In this document: piece after piece, positions 32,901 through 46,136 of the stretch
How the letters are laid out: each line of letters starts with the position of its first letter
Numbering within the stretch: position 1 is the first letter of the stretch
DNA from: Chelydra serpentina
Taxonomy: Eukaryota > Chordata > Testudines > Chelydridae
Direction of reading: 5' to 3'
DNA length: 64,000 nucleotides
NCBI GenBank assembly: GCA_037349315.1
Contig: JBAIAC010000008.1
Span: 34,818,001-34,882,000 of the forward strand
Position numbers and translations under genes: made by a program
Notes under the pieces: model-generated
Databases searched by the model: none
The model's input: the letters and a program-made list of their open reading frames with translations, nothing else
What the model was told of the DNA's origin: nothing

Positions 32901-34309
32901 AAAGTCAACAAAATATGAAGGCAGAGCATTAAAATGGGAGTTAACAAGCAAAGTTAAACAAGGACTGTACTCCATACAAAGAGATACAGGGTTATCTCAT
33001 TCACTTCATATTGCACTGTACAAGAGAAATCAAAATTAATAGATAGCACCCAGGATCCCAATTAATAAAAGTGATTGTGGGACATGAGGAAGCAGATGTT
33101 TGTAAATTGGTAGCATTTGTAGTGAACAAAAAACTCTCCCTACAACACCAAAACATAATGAGTGTTAGTTTGCAAGCACAAGAGCTGAAATACCCAAAGG
33201 GAAACTGACAATACCCAAAGGGCTAAATCATGCCATTTAGGTGCAGCCGTGAGTAGGGACAGTGTGGAGCCCCACCACTCCACTGGGAGTTCAAGGAAGG
33301 ACAGTGTCTTAGTGAATGGCTGGGTGCACTGTGAATAGCCTGTATCACCTTGTAGACCCTAATCTTGTCCCTTTTCAATACAGTGGCCCTTACCATGAAA
33401 AAGCAGCATTTCTCATGTCATTATCTTGCATTCCATCAATTTTCCCCTCATCCATATGCACATGGAAATTGGGATTATGCTTTCCACCATGCACTTTCAA
33501 ATTTCAAGCTGGTTGGTTGATTGGGACTGGCCAAACAATGATGGTTCTGGTGCCCAATTGGCTCAGACTATCTCATGAGAACAAAGGGATCAGCATAATT
33601 TTAAATACTCCTTTAGTGAGAGGCTGTTTGCTATAAAAAAGCATAAAACAGTTTGGGAAGTGATTATGATTATTATTCTTTGATGGTATTTAATCTTTTA
33701 CACTGATCACGATGGGTAACTATCCTCAGAGACTTTTTTCCTGTTGTGACCGTGCCAGTAGTACAAGGCTAGTGATTAGATTAGTGATTAAGACCTAACT
33801 AGTTTCTGTCTTGTTGACAGCGGGAACTGATTGATTTCAATTGTTGCCCTGGTCTTCCTGATTTTCAGGTGGAGAATTGATTTCGTCTACCTTTATTTAT
33901 TGAGTTGGGTTTTCAGTATTTAAGATTCCAAATAAGCCATCTTTTATCAGTTGCATAATGTTTTATAATTTGACTACAGCCCCTTGAGAATATTTAGGGG
34001 GCTGGACAACCCCTTATATGGTAAAACGTATGCGAAAGGCCTGAGGCAGAGTTAAGCACACAGACATTCTCCACACATTATTCCACCAAGGTGATGGGTT
34101 TTGTCCCTTCTTCGGTGGAGTCAGCTATGAGTCCAGCCCCAATCTCTCTGAAGAATTAGGTATCTGTTTAAAAGAGCCTATTTACTAACAGGACAACGAG
34201 TAGGCCAATATTTCCTGCTCTACCGCCCACCTGTGAATTGCCCACATGGCCTGCACGCTTCTCACAGGAAGCTTCTCTCTCCCTTGCACAACTCACACAA
34301 GGGCAATCA
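29941..34309. other. No gene seen
   Basis: AT-rich, unique-looking sequence. A G-rich tract lies at about 32608-32652. The short frames found here have no recognisable domains. A CCCATTGACTTCAGTGGGGCC motif at 31353-31373 resembles one near 15820 and 48724. Confidence 0.5.
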
Positions 34310-34819
34310 CATAAGAACATAAGAGCGGCCGTACTGGGTCAGACCAAAGGTCCATCCAGCCCAGTATCCTGTCCACCGACAGTGGCCAATACCAGGTGCC
34401 CCGGAGTGAGTGGACCTAACAGGAAATGATCAAGTGATCTCTCTCCTGCCATCCATCGCCCCCCTCTGACAAACAGAGGCTAAGGACACCATTCCTTACC
34501 CATCCTGGTTAATAGCCATTAATTGACTTCATCTCCATGAATTTATCCAGTTCTCTTTTAAACCCTGTTATAGTCCTAGCCTTCACAGCCTCCTCAGGCA
34601 AGGAGTTCCACAGGTTGACTGTGCGCTGTGTGAAGAAGAACTTCCTTTTATTAGTTTTAAACCTGCTGCCCACTAATTTCATTGGGTGGCCCCTAGTTCT
34701 TCTATTATGAGAACAAGTAAATAACTTTTCCTTATTCACTTCCTCCACACCAGTCATAATGTTATATACCTCTATCATATCCTCCCTTAGTCTCCGCTCC
34801 TTATGTTCTTATGTTCTTA
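34310..34819 (-). mobile_element. LINE 3'-end fragment with inverted tail at each end
   Basis: The left end starts CATAAGAACATAAGAGCGG, the reverse complement of a (TTCTTATG)n-type LINE tail. The body matches the 3' region of a CR1/L2-like turtle LINE: read on the minus strand it encodes [19 protein letters not shown] and [15 protein letters not shown], the C-terminal end of a reverse transcriptase. The right end finishes CTCCTTATGTTCTTATGTTCTTA, the same tail in the opposite orientation. One tail is therefore at the expected 3' end and another, inverted, at the truncated 5' end. Confidence 0.75.
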
Positions 34820-37783
34820 ATGATCTGTGAATTCTCTCATGCAGCCAAGCAGCCCCAGAAATGTATGCACCACGGGCACACCATCCTCTATTACAAACTG
34901 CACAGCACAGCTCTTATACTCATATGAGTCAGATGTAATTCTTTCAAGGTGATTAAGACCACTGTCAGTCAGCCTTATTGTTTCACTTCACTGCCAGCAC
35001 TTCCCAAAAGTATTGCTTCCTCAGTAACATGGCTGCATGTGGACCAGCAGGAAAAAGGAAGGTACTGCCCCAGCAAAGAGTGGGGGTTTGTTTACCAACA
35101 TGTTTACTGACGAATGCTACCCCTGATTCCAGTACATCAGAAGTAATGGCCAACCTCTGCAATGTTATCTCAAGTCTTGCAATATTTGGTGTTTGTCTTG
35201 AAATCCCAGCTGCTAAAGTCTGGTTATGACAGGAGAATCTCTGCCTTCAATTTTCTTTAAGTAAGTTTTTAACCTTCCTTTTTGCAGGTAAAACCTTGAA
35301 AATTTGACCCCTACATGCTCTCAACTCCAGAAGGCAATGAAAAAGAACCTAAAATTTATTATTTTCTTAAACCTTGTGATTTTCAAGACAATCTCTTGAG
35401 TATTTGAAACCTGTCTCATGATTTCTGAAGTCTTGGGGTTAAGAGTACTGCATCAGAGTCTGTGATTGCGGTTCCATTCTTTAAGATCTCTTTTGATGAG
35501 TGGTCTAATTGTGAGGTATTTGGTACAAAGAGCCATCTAGTGGTGTGACTGGAAGAAACAATAAAAACCTTAAAAGTTACCTTATCTTGAAAATAAATGT
35601 TCCCATATACTGCGTAGAGCTGTGTGACGTAGGCCTACAGAAAAGCTGATAGAATAGTCCAACATGGAGAAAACTGACCTTTGCTGGAGAAAACTTTGTC
35701 TAGATTGTCATAAGCTTATGTAATCTTTGCTAGTAAAAACCTAGAAGATAGATAAAACTTATCTTCAAGGAACCATTGTGTGTACAGTGGCAGGAAGAGG
35801 TAAGTCAAAATTGAAATAGATCATTTTACATCCTGGTTTCAGCTGATTTTTACCTACATGATCAAGTATACTATAGAAGATGGCACCAGGAGAACATTCA
35901 AAGAAACACCAAATTGCCTCAGTTCTATAATATTGAATACACATATTAGATGCATTTTAAACCACGTACCCTATATGGGCACTGTTTGGGAGTACTACAG
36001 ACAGAGTAGCAATAAAGAAGTGCCTGTACATCCTTAAATGTGCAGAAAACTTCTCCATGCCGGCCCCATATAGGCCAGAGAAAGAGACCATGGGGATTTG
36101 CAGAGCAGCCCTGAGCAATGATACTTTCTGTATGTGGGTAGGATTGGATTTCATCTCCTCTGCCCCTCCAACACTCTACTTGCACAGAGCCTGATTACTC
36201 AAGTTTATGTTGGTAGTGAGAACTTTGCTTAAAAGAGCAAGAAAAATTATATATAATATGCTAGCTTCTCCCGTTCTCAATAATCCCACATTCTTTGTTG
36301 TTCTATACCTGTTTACTGCCTCTAAGCCAATAGCTAGCCTTTGATTCATGCCAAAAGAGAAAAAAAAAGGGCTATATGGGATCATAGAAGTAAAGTACTA
36401 GATACTTTGGTGATACTTCTTTGGAAAACACTGACCTGATGGGATAGCAATTAAGAAAGAGTATCAAACATTAGGCTTGTCACATTCCATACATGGATGA
36501 TAGCTATATTCCCATTTCTGTCTTGCAATGTACATGTAACAGCATTCAGGGCCATATTGTGCCATCAGTTTTTAAGCAGATCTCTCCAGTGACTTGAATG
36601 AGGAGTGCTGGTTAAAAACCGATGGTATCATATGACCCGAAGAGAGGATGGTATGGGACGGATATGAGTAACATGGCAAAAGTGAAAGAAAACAAAGAAT
36701 CTGAATTAGTTGCTGTTTCAAAGGAATTATCAGATTAATTTATGTTGGCTGTGGTATGGAGTTAGTGCCAATAGTCAGAGCATAACAAAGAATACAAAAA
36801 AATCAGTTACAAAAAAGTAAAGGTTACAAATAGTAATAAAGGGCTAATGCAAAAGAAAAGTACTGAGGAAGCACATGACAGACAGTACTAATGGTAGGCA
36901 GAAGACTACGGCAAAGGCCTACACGCACAATTGTTAAGGTTCTTGAAAAGAAAAGCCAACATCACTGCTGTGTGATTTTCAGACTCTCTAGATCAAAGGG
37001 CAGCAGTAATGCAATCTGCTGTTTGTGTAGAAATAGCATTAGTCGGATGGATGGGATACATATGGTATCATTTTCTCCAAGATACCACTTGAAAAATTAT
37101 GAAGCAGTTGTGTAGGAGAAACATCTGTGCATTATGCAATAGGCCCCAATAATGTATTTGGTAGGAGGAAGAAGAAAGTAGAGGAAAGGTAGAGACGCAA
37201 ACTAAACTGGATGTATTATAGATAGTGACCATTTTCAACAGTATAACTTTCATTTTCCATTACCAGTAATTAGGCCAAGGAGGAGGTTAATAGAGAAATC
37301 ACTATGACAGATAGCGTCATGTGCAATCCTTATCTTGGACATTTCTTGACTTCTGATTCTGCAATCCCACTGTTCTTTTTATGCAGCTTTTTAATTGAAG
37401 TATGTATATAATATAGAAACAAACATGTATATACTCCAGTGGTATTAAAAGGACAATAAAGCCTTATAAAACTACACAGCCAAGTGAAAAAGAAATTTGT
37501 AGTCTTCATTTATAATAAGTTTCTTTGAAATTTATCAGTTGAACAAGATTACATTAATAAAACATTATGATTGCAGAGTTAAAATTGGTGGCCTTTAACA
37601 TTGGCATTTCAGAACTTTTTCTAAAAATGGAGCATAAGTGGTGAACATGGTCTTATGTAGGGCCCTCTAGACTGGGCAGAACTTCTGTATCCATTTAACA
37701 GTGGCATTGATGTATGGCTTACTCAAGAAATGTAGCAATGATTCCAAACAGTCAATCAGCAAGAACCTTCAAGATCCACTCTC
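34820..37783. other. No gene; one foldback element
   Basis: Unique-looking sequence. The part at 35370-35460 is similar to 11400-11480 and belongs to a dispersed repeat whose ends I cannot place. The foldback at 36549-36638 is listed separately. Confidence 0.45.
36549..36638. mobile_element. Short foldback element
   Basis: GGGCCATATTGTGCCATCAG at the left mirrors the right end, read in reverse as GGGTCATATGATACCATCGG, and the tracts TTTTTAAGCA and TGCTGGTTAAAAA pair as well. The 90 bp can fold into one imperfect hairpin. No flanking duplication is obvious. Confidence 0.6.
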
Positions 37784-37786
37784 CAA

Positions 37787-38088
37787 GGCCTGGTCCACAG
37801 TGGGGGGGGGGGGAGGGGATCGATCTAAGATACGCAACTTCAGCTACGTGAATACCGTAGCTGAAGTCGAAGTATCTTAGTTCGAACTTAAAAGTACTTA
37901 CCGTGGGTCCACACGGCGCAGGCAGGCTCCCCCGTCGACTCTGCTTACTCCTCGCGTAGAGCTGGAGTTCCGGTGTCGATGGGGAGCGCTTCTGGGATCG
38001 ATTTATCGCGTCTAGATAAGACGCGATAAATCGATCCCAGAACATCAATCGCTACCCGCTGAATCGGGCGGGTAGTGTGGATGTAGCC
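37787..38088. mobile_element. Harbinger-type MITE, 302 bp
   Basis: It is flanked by CAA on both sides (37784-37786 and 38089-38091). The ends are GGCCTGGTCCACAGTGG and, in reverse, GGCTACATCCACACTACC. The interior has two perfect or near-perfect hairpins, GATACGCAACTTCAGCTACG with its complement, and GATCGATTTATCGCGTCTAG with its complement. It is the same family as 59900-60195. A run of twelve Gs (37801-37812) has grown inside it. Confidence 0.85.
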
Positions 38089-38206
38089 CAAGAGGATAAG
38101 GAAAACTAATGCAGACACCACCTCAGGTGATGATTTCAGTGGCGCTATGCTGATTTACACCAGTGGAGGACAGGTCCCTTGCATTTCCCTTAATGCAGTG
38201 ACTACC

Positions 38207-38335
38207 ATGGGGGATGGATCACTTGATGATTATCTGTTCTGTTCACTGCCTCTGGGGCACCCGGTATTGGCCACTGTCAGAAGACAGGATACTGGGCTAG
38301 ATGGACCTTTGGTCTGATCCATTCTTATGTTCTTA
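38207..38335 (+). mobile_element. 5'-truncated LINE 3' fragment
   Basis: The segment from GGATGGATCACTTGATGATT to the tail ATTCTTATGTTCTTAT is the reverse complement of the left part of the element at 34310 (compare GGGGCACCCGGTATTGGCC with GGCCAATACCAGGTGCCCC). Confidence 0.75.
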
Positions 38336-40007
38336 TCTTGTCAATGCATAGGGTGAGGTAGCAGCTAGCTATAAACTAGTCCTAAGTCTAGAATAGGAAT
38401 CAAGTTACTCATGTAAGAGTGACTATACAAATGATGTGTGATGTCTGAATGGAGGAGACTATGGCTATGTCTACACTAGCGACTGTGCATGTGTCCATGC
38501 ATCCATAACCCTCCTATTGTCCACATCCAAACCCCAGAAGCACACACCTGAAGGCGAGTAGAGGGAGAATAGGCATCTGAATGCTGTGCATAGGTCCATG
38601 CCTTGGGCTGTGGCATGGCCTCAAACCCATGTGTGAATGGGGGCATGTAGCAGGTCTCAACTTTTAATAGTCCTCCATCTTCCACCTCACAATCTACTGA
38701 ACCCTTTTCTACCTGACCCTTACCCAATCTGTCCCCTCTCATTTTCACAGGTAGTAGCAAGGTGCACTGATCACATCAGAACAGCTTTATAGTTGTTGTC
38801 TAAATTCAATAACAGCCGTCTTTTTTCCTTTGGAAGAGTACACAGTTTCAATGCTTCTACCACACCCCCAGTCTTACTGTCCCTTACAAATGGGAGCCAT
38901 GTGAAACAGGAAGGGGAAGGGAACATTTTCGTTGTCTGAGGTAAATTTAGTCAGAACAGTTCTTTCCCCATTGGAAGATTATAAAATGTTTATGTCCCTA
39001 TCCCTGGTGTCTGGCCTTTCTCTGCATCAAGCCCTGCTGCACAAGCCCGGGTAACAGGGGTGGGAGAAGTATCCAGTCTGGCTGTTGATAAACACAGTGC
39101 AGTGTCCCTTTGCTGTGGAGAGGTGAGGGACTTGTGTTGCTAACCTGAAACTTCAGAGAATGAAATAATTGTAGTGTGTCTCTTTCTTTCCCTGTCCATC
39201 TCACTGTTGTTCCTTCTCACTGGTGAGGCAGGCACAAGGGCAGGATTTTCTGGTGATGCCAGGGGATGAGTGGTTTTCGTGGTTCACATCTCCATTTGCA
39301 TGGAAACTACACATGCTAGCTGATAATATAGTCAGTTTCCAGTGGAAATGCGTCCAACTCATATAACCATATTTCAGAAAATTTCTGGTGTAGCAGAAAC
39401 TCCAGCTGGGTCTTGAGGATCAACAGCAGTGAAATTTGCTTAGTCCACCATCATGGTTGATCCAATCCTTCCATTCAGCAATATGTAGAAGGGTGACCAT
39501 GAGCAAAAACATCTCTCCAGCATAGATTACTGGATCTCCTCTGCAAGATGAGAAAGCTACCTCTCTTTTCCATTCTGGTACCTTGAAAACCACTGTTCTC
39601 CTACTGTTGGTCAGCCTTTAAAAAAGAAACTGCAAACTGGTAACATAGACCCTGGAAGGAACTTCCACCACCTCCACCCCCACCCCCACCTTGAGGCACT
39701 ATGAAAATTATATTTTTTTAAAAACATGAGTATATTTATCTTACGATTAGTAGCATTGGCTCCTTCCCAATGGGCTGTAAATTTGTCTGAGAACTAAGGC
39801 TAATCTAACAGGTGCATTCCTGGAATGTGGAGAAGTGTCAAAATTGTGGCCTTCCACAACAAAGTTATGTTATGTGGGGGCATTTATCAACTTCTTACAA
39901 AGGAAATAAATATATACTGATAGCATTGTCTTTGAACTGCCAGGATACCCATCTCCTGAGAGGGAAACCATTCTGCCAGGAGGGCAGGAGCAGCACTCCA
40001 TAGACAG

Positions 40008-40316
40008 ATGGAGAAGACCCTGGAAGAACTATTCATAGAGATAGATAGGAGGAACCAGGAACAATCAGAGTTCCCCAGGGCACAGGTGGATCTGGTTCTT
40101 CAGCAGGAAGAGACACTGATGAACCAGTTCATGGAGCTGGAGGCACCTCTTAGGGAATGGGAGCATTCCTTTATGGAGAGGCTGATAGAACTAGTGGCCA
40201 AACAATTTGGGGTCCACCTGCTGCTGTGGGCACTGCACCTGTCTGTGAACTGCCACTTCCTTCACCTCCTCCAGCTGCCACCCAGGGTGCTGCTGAGGTG
40301 GAGGACCTTACCCTGA
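40008..40316 (+). pseudogene. Possible Myb-like partner, C-terminal coiled-coil part
   Basis: The frame MEKTLEELFIEIDRRNQEQ ... QQEETLMNQFMELEAPLRE is Glu/Gln-rich and coiled-coil-like, resembling the C-terminal region of Harbinger Myb-like proteins, and it lies at the position expected for exon 2 in this fossil element. After QFG the reading frame loses that character. An AATAAA lies at 40510-40515. No Myb domain was found upstream, so the call depends on position and composition. Confidence 0.4.
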
Positions 40317-41626
40317 ACCTGCACAAGAGACGTTCCTGGTTGTCACAAAAGAACTATTCCCCCCCCCCCCATCATTCCCTCCTTATCAGGGAAAGGGCAA
40401 GGAGACGGGTACCATTTGGTCACTGTTTACAGATTCAGTCTTGTTATGTTTTGTTGGTTTCCATCTGTTCTGAAAAAATATTTTATTTACATGTTCCATC
40501 TAGTACTTTTAATAAATGTTATAGTTTCCTTGATTTGGGGGGACCCTCCTTCCTAAGTATGATGAATTGAAGATGTTTTCAGGTTTGGGATAGGGCCTCA
40601 CCATTCACAGCACATGGACTGGAATAGTGTAACTTTCTGATGCCATCATACCATAAACACTTTTCTGTCTGTCCCACAGCCACAGCTCATCTCCCCCCCC
40701 CCACCCCATCTTCAGAAATATCTGAAGTCCCAAGGATACATGGAAGGGATGGGGCAAGTGCAGTTAGTGTTACGTGCTTACAGAAAGTACTGCTAGTTGT
40801 AACTGTAGCAGAGCTCACAACACAGAAAATGGATAGATAAATGTCTTTGTGGCTTGGTTCAAACGCAGAAAAATGAAACACAATTCAAATAACAATACAG
40901 GTATCTGCCACTATCCAGTGATTCAATCATAGTGCTCCATAACAACCGGTAAGTACAATAAGCACTGCTGACAAAGAACGGTTAAAAAACAGAATGGGAG
41001 CACACCCCCAAGCAAATGGTTGATATGGTCATTAAGAGAGACTGAGTGCCCCGATAATAGAGTGCCCCAAAACGGTATGATTGTACCACACCATGCTGGT
41101 TCTCCTGCACCAGAAGTAATGGTCCACCCCTGGGCATACTGTGGCAATACCAGCATTTATCATATCTCTGAACAGTGAAGACAGAAGCATTTCACAATGA
41201 CTGCATTAGAACTCAGCTGCCACCCTCCACAGCACAAATGCAACCCTAAGGTGTTAACCCAGTCGAGGTGTCCTGTTACAATTGTAATGTGTGAATTGCC
41301 ACATGAAGGAATGGCTAATGACCTTCAGCTACAGGGAAACCTTCAGCTACAGGGAAAATCCTCACAAAGCTTTGTAGCCTCACAAGTATGTGCCAATGTT
41401 CCCTCTGTGCTTTTCCAGCAGCGTATGAAGGTGTCACTTGGCACAGGCAGTTGTCACCCTCTGCCTTCCTACTGTGCCAAGATGTGTATACTATGGCACC
41501 CTTGATTTCCCCAGCCTGCTAGGAACTAGGACCAGTGTGCACATGGGTGAGATTCAGCTTGTACAGAATGTGTAAAGCAGAGTTGTCCTGAGCTCACCCA
41601 GAACAGCAGCACCTCTCTTTACCCTC

Positions 41627-42631
41627 CTAAACATAATGACATATGTAGGAGGTGATGATTATACAACTAGCATTTGCCACATTAGCATTCGGATGGGTGC
41701 AAAGGCAGCAACAACATTTCAGCCTACCAAATGCACATTTCATGACCATTCTGAAGCTACTGTATCTAAACTCCTCTTTTCCAGAGTAATTAATGTCAGG
41801 ATATGGTTTCATGAACCAAGTTAGGGGTGAATATGCAGCATAAATAACAGTTGGCCCAGGCATACCATAGAGAGCCATATGGTTTCTGGGACTAAAGTCC
41901 CTTCTTCCCCCTTCTAGTACAATCCTGATCTCCTCAGCTTTGTGAACTTTTCCAGGGATTCCCATGTTGATATTCTGCCTCTGTGGTCCACTCAGCCTTG
42001 CAGAATGAGTGAATAGCAACCTTTTTGGTTTACATACATGGTGCTTTTGGTGGCCAAAGCAGTGAGATATGTGTGCCATCTGGAACTCTTCTTACAGCAA
42101 CCACCCTGTAGATCTTAGTGTTAATTACCTCACAAACCTGCACAGCACTACCCTGACAGAGGACTTTCCAACCCCAAAGTGGTTTTCAACGGATCTATAC
42201 CTCTGTGGTATTGGCAGTTTTCCACGGGGCAACAGTCACCCACTTCTGGGCTGGCATGCTTCCCTGAATAGAATGTTTTGCTGCTGGAGGTTTTGTGCAA
42301 GCTCTTCACACAGCTCCATAAAGCTGTGTTTCCTCATTTGGTAGTTCTGAAGCCACGGCTGGTCATCCCAGGTTTCCACAATGATGTGATCGTACCACAC
42401 CTTGCTGCTCAGCTGTCCTTGATGTGTCAGAAAATTCCACCCAAATTCCATCCAGCATATTGCCGATAGCCTACTCCATTGCACAGACATTTGGCCTATG
42501 ACAAGGAGCAGGAGCGGAACCATGTCATCATCCCATTGCTCCATATCTTCCACCCAGTTTGGCACAGGGGAGACATGAGCAGGAACAGCTATTGGCAAAT
42601 GTGTGCAGGAGGGGGATTGTACCAACAACAC
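41627..42631 (-). pseudogene. Decayed Harbinger transposase
   Basis: Two minus-strand pieces match the intact transposase at 21215-22498. The upstream piece (42631-42236) has VWYDHIIVETWDDQPWLQNY and KHSFMELCEEL, parallel to the DRIVLQVWDESQWLRNF and TFLELCELL parts. The downstream piece (42079-41627) has NMGIPGKVHKAE, parallel to NVGWPGKVHDAR, then WFMKPYPD and FRMVMKCAFGRLK. In the last block the catalytic Glu has become Lys (VMKCAFGRL instead of VVECAFGRL). The middle catalytic block GDPAYPL is also altered (PTVIYAAYSPL). The gene is inactive and old. Confidence 0.85.
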
Positions 42632-42874
42632 ACAGCAAAGTGGTTCCTAGAGTGTCTCCCTGTGAAGCACAGAACCCTTGGATACCACCCCTGAAATGGT
42701 AGCACTAATGTTACGCAACAAAAGTGGCAGCGTGGACACAAGTATATGTGTGTACACAGCTTTATATCTGTGTCCAGTACAACATAAGTGGACATTCAGC
42801 ACAGGTATAGGGAACATGTGAGAGCAAGTAGAAGGTCAGGTAAACAAGTATGCACACCAGTGTAGACAGCCTAT

Positions 42875-45800
42875 TCACGAGCTTCTGAACATGCTCTATT
42901 TTAATTACTGTAGAGATTTCCAAAAGCCTGAGCAGACTGGAATGGAGATGAGCACTTGTAGGTTTAATAAAAGTGTTGTGGCTGCTGCCAACCACTCTTA
43001 TCCCTGAGTGATTACTAAACATTATACAAAGGAATTGGACATTATACAAAGGAATACATTTACAGACTCTTAACTTTCTGTAAAAATAATTTTAAAAGTA
43101 AAACCCTGGCCAATTACTGGGATGAAAAACAATAGAATTTATTGATCTCTAGTGTCTGAGTTTCAGGAGATGGTTTGTGTCTGATCTTACTTTTATCTCA
43201 ACAGGTTCATGTTTTAATTAGATAATGTTTGCTAAGTGCTTTGAAGATAGATTAAAAGATTTATACACGTAATTATTAAGGTAGGGAAAGTCTTCATTCA
43301 TTTCTCAAGCAATATCCTCTTCTTTGTAAATGTTAAATGAGTAGATTTGCAAGAAAATGCATCCTTTGTTTATTGATTGAGGGGTAAATGTCAGGCAAGC
43401 AGTTCATAAACAGAACTTCTTTCTTTGATGCTACCCTTTTCTAGGACCAGAAATAATTCAGTTTATACTACCACATCTCTCTTTTACTCAGAAACTGTGT
43501 CAAACTGTCTAAAAATATGGCTCCTGAATTTGTGATTATTAGTGTTGGTGGGAAGTGAGACACCAAACTCATTTAACTCTGGATCACAGGGTTGCTTAAA
43601 TTCTAGCCTTGAAGGTGAAAGGCAAATCCTATTTCAACTAAGTTTTGCAGCCCCAAAGGGTCTGTGGTGTTTTGAAAGTCAGAGACATAGGCCAGTGCCT
43701 AAATACACTATAGCACTACATAACTGCCCTTGCAGGATCAGTAATATTTTCCATCACATCCAGCCAGCTGCCGACTTAGAAAGTGGAAGGTCTATAATGA
43801 ATGGATTTAAATAAAGCCACATTTTGGACATTTGCTTGAAGGACTGATGGAACAAACATTAATGTGGCTGAAATCATGCAGGCTGAAATTATACTCATGT
43901 CTAAGAATATTGGCCTTCCACTGGTTTCTTACAAAGGACAAAAAATCCCTTTTTTACTGGTGCTGTTTATTCATTTTTGCTGAACATGAAGAGCAAGAAG
44001 CTAAAGGCCATTGCTTGCTGCTTGAACTAAAATGAACTTAACCTTACACCGATGATAAGCAGCCTTTAGGCAGAGTGGGAAGAGACGAGTCTGAAGAAAT
44101 ATTCTAATAGCTGTGGGAATTATGGTCCAAATCAGCTACATTGTCCAGTATTTACGCAAATGTATTTAGCTAGGGGATTGGAGGTTTTAAATTTGAAAAT
44201 ATAATGTTTCAAAATCTTTCTTTCTTGAGGGGGAATGGGGAGTGGGTGGGATGAGACCGGGGTTCACAGAGCTGTGGGGTGGAGGATTGTGACACGGTGG
44301 ATTAATGTTGATGTCAATAATAGAAATTATCAAATAAAAAGAGAACTGATGTGACCCTGTGCCTAAATCACAAACTAGACCTTGACTTTAAAGCTCAAAC
44401 CAGACCCAAACCTTTTCTTGGGCTGTGAAAGAATTTCCTAATTTTCCAGGGCTCTTTACATGTCCCTCCCACCCTCAATGCTTCCATGTTTCTGATGAAA
44501 CAGAAATACCAAAATAACACAAAAATGCTATTCATTCACATAGTATTCCTCACTATTTCTGTATGAATAACTGATTTTTCAGTTCACTGTCCATTGTAAT
44601 TTTTTAATTATCATTATTAGTTTCAGGCTGACTCAAAACAAAAATTTTCTGGTGAACCAAAAAGTTGAAAAAAAGGTTCATTTCTGTTGAACAAAATGTT
44701 TTGTTCTACACAAATCATTGCATTTCATTTTCAAGCTGGTAAATACATTATTTAAAAAAACCAAACAACTGAAGTAGATTTTTGAAACAAAAAGTAATTT
44801 GGAATTGAACAATTAAAACATTTCATTTTTAAGATGTTGAAACAAAACATTTCAATTTTTTCAGATTTTTTTCAAGTTTTTCTGACAATTCAGCAAATTC
44901 AGCATGAATTCACTAAATGTTTTGGTCAACACTGTATCCTGATCCTTTTAAAGATTAATAATTGTATTAATTTCCAATTGATGCTAATTTCATGAGCTCA
45001 GTGTAATAGCATTCTCATCCCCGAATCAGGTTCTACAGAATTAAAACTAAGTAGTTCAATAATTTGTAGGGAACTCTCGAGTGTACAGCAAAGACACTCA
45101 CACTGAGGGGAAAGCAAAGCCTTGGCCACTGTTACTAAAACAATCAGTAAAAACAAGAAAGCTCCAAACCACACAAACAAATAGCAGTAAAACAATACTA
45201 GAGATATCTTTGGTATCATCCCCTGCATGTGCTCATATCCTTATATATTCACATCCTTCTTTGGGGACCTGGTGGTGGGAGACAAAGGACCAGCCCTATC
45301 CCTTGCATGCCAGCTGAGTTCATTGTTCCAGACCCTGCATGTCTGAACATCAGTGGTAGACAGTAACAATGAAGAGCTGACGGGTCAATGATGGCAAGCT
45401 AGGGCCCGCTACATTGTGTCTCGGCCTACTATAGGGCCTGGGTACAATCATGAATATTCATCCAGCTATCCAGCCTCCCATGTCCAAAGCTAACTTCCTC
45501 ACCCTCATTATATTAGGGTGCCTTTATCCTATAGGTTAACATATTAATGCTTTTTTGCTCATTATCATATATGTCACCAACTGATAAAGCAAGTTTGTGA
45601 TTAAACATATACCAATGATTCTATCCTAAAATATCCAAGCCCAGTATCAGTTCATTGTTCCAGAAGTTGCCTGGTATCATTATGTACCAACTCCCTCTCT
45701 TGAGTAAACTATTCCCAGTTCCCCAAAATATAGGGTAATTGTTGGGCTGTTTTATATATGCTAAGGACCATAGGCCTACTTTACTTATGCTAACTTGCTT

Positions 45801-46136
45801 ATGTCTTACAGGATAAGGGCCTGTAGGTTCCTTGCATTACTGCTAAGCAAATAAAAGGCTAAACAAGCTCTATAGGCTACAACCCAAATCTGCATAATCT
45901 CATTGACAAAGCCTCTTTGTAACATGTCCGGACTCTATGGTGATATTCTGGCTGTTTAAGGCCATCGGGGAAGTCTTGCTCTGGACCACAGTGTTAATGG
46001 GTTGCTTGATACCAACGTACATAATTACAGTATGAGCTTTATCAATACCATACACACCAATTTTACTTGGATAACCCCATTTTTCCCTAAAATTTCCATT
46101 GGGAAGCCTGAAATATCCTGGTTTCTCCCCTCTTAT
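42875..46136. other. No gene; AT-rich dispersed repeat
   Basis: No recognisable coding region. Positions 44620-44935 carry tracts such as TTGAAACAAAACATTTCA and belong to the AT-rich family also seen at 23690 and 62510. I cannot define element ends. Confidence 0.45.

Larger units (their letters stand above)
38463..42871. mobile_element. Fossil PIF-Harbinger transposon, 4.4 kb
   Basis: The ends GGCTATGTCTACACTAGC and, in reverse, GGCTGTCTACACTGGTG match and are flanked by TAT on both sides (38460-38462 and 42872-42874). The interior has the same order as the element at 17444: a Myb-like partner remnant on the plus strand and a transposase on the minus strand, converging. Both genes are decayed. 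Together the ends, the 3-bp duplication and the transposase remains make the assignment firm, although I could not find Myb exon 1. Confidence 0.8.
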
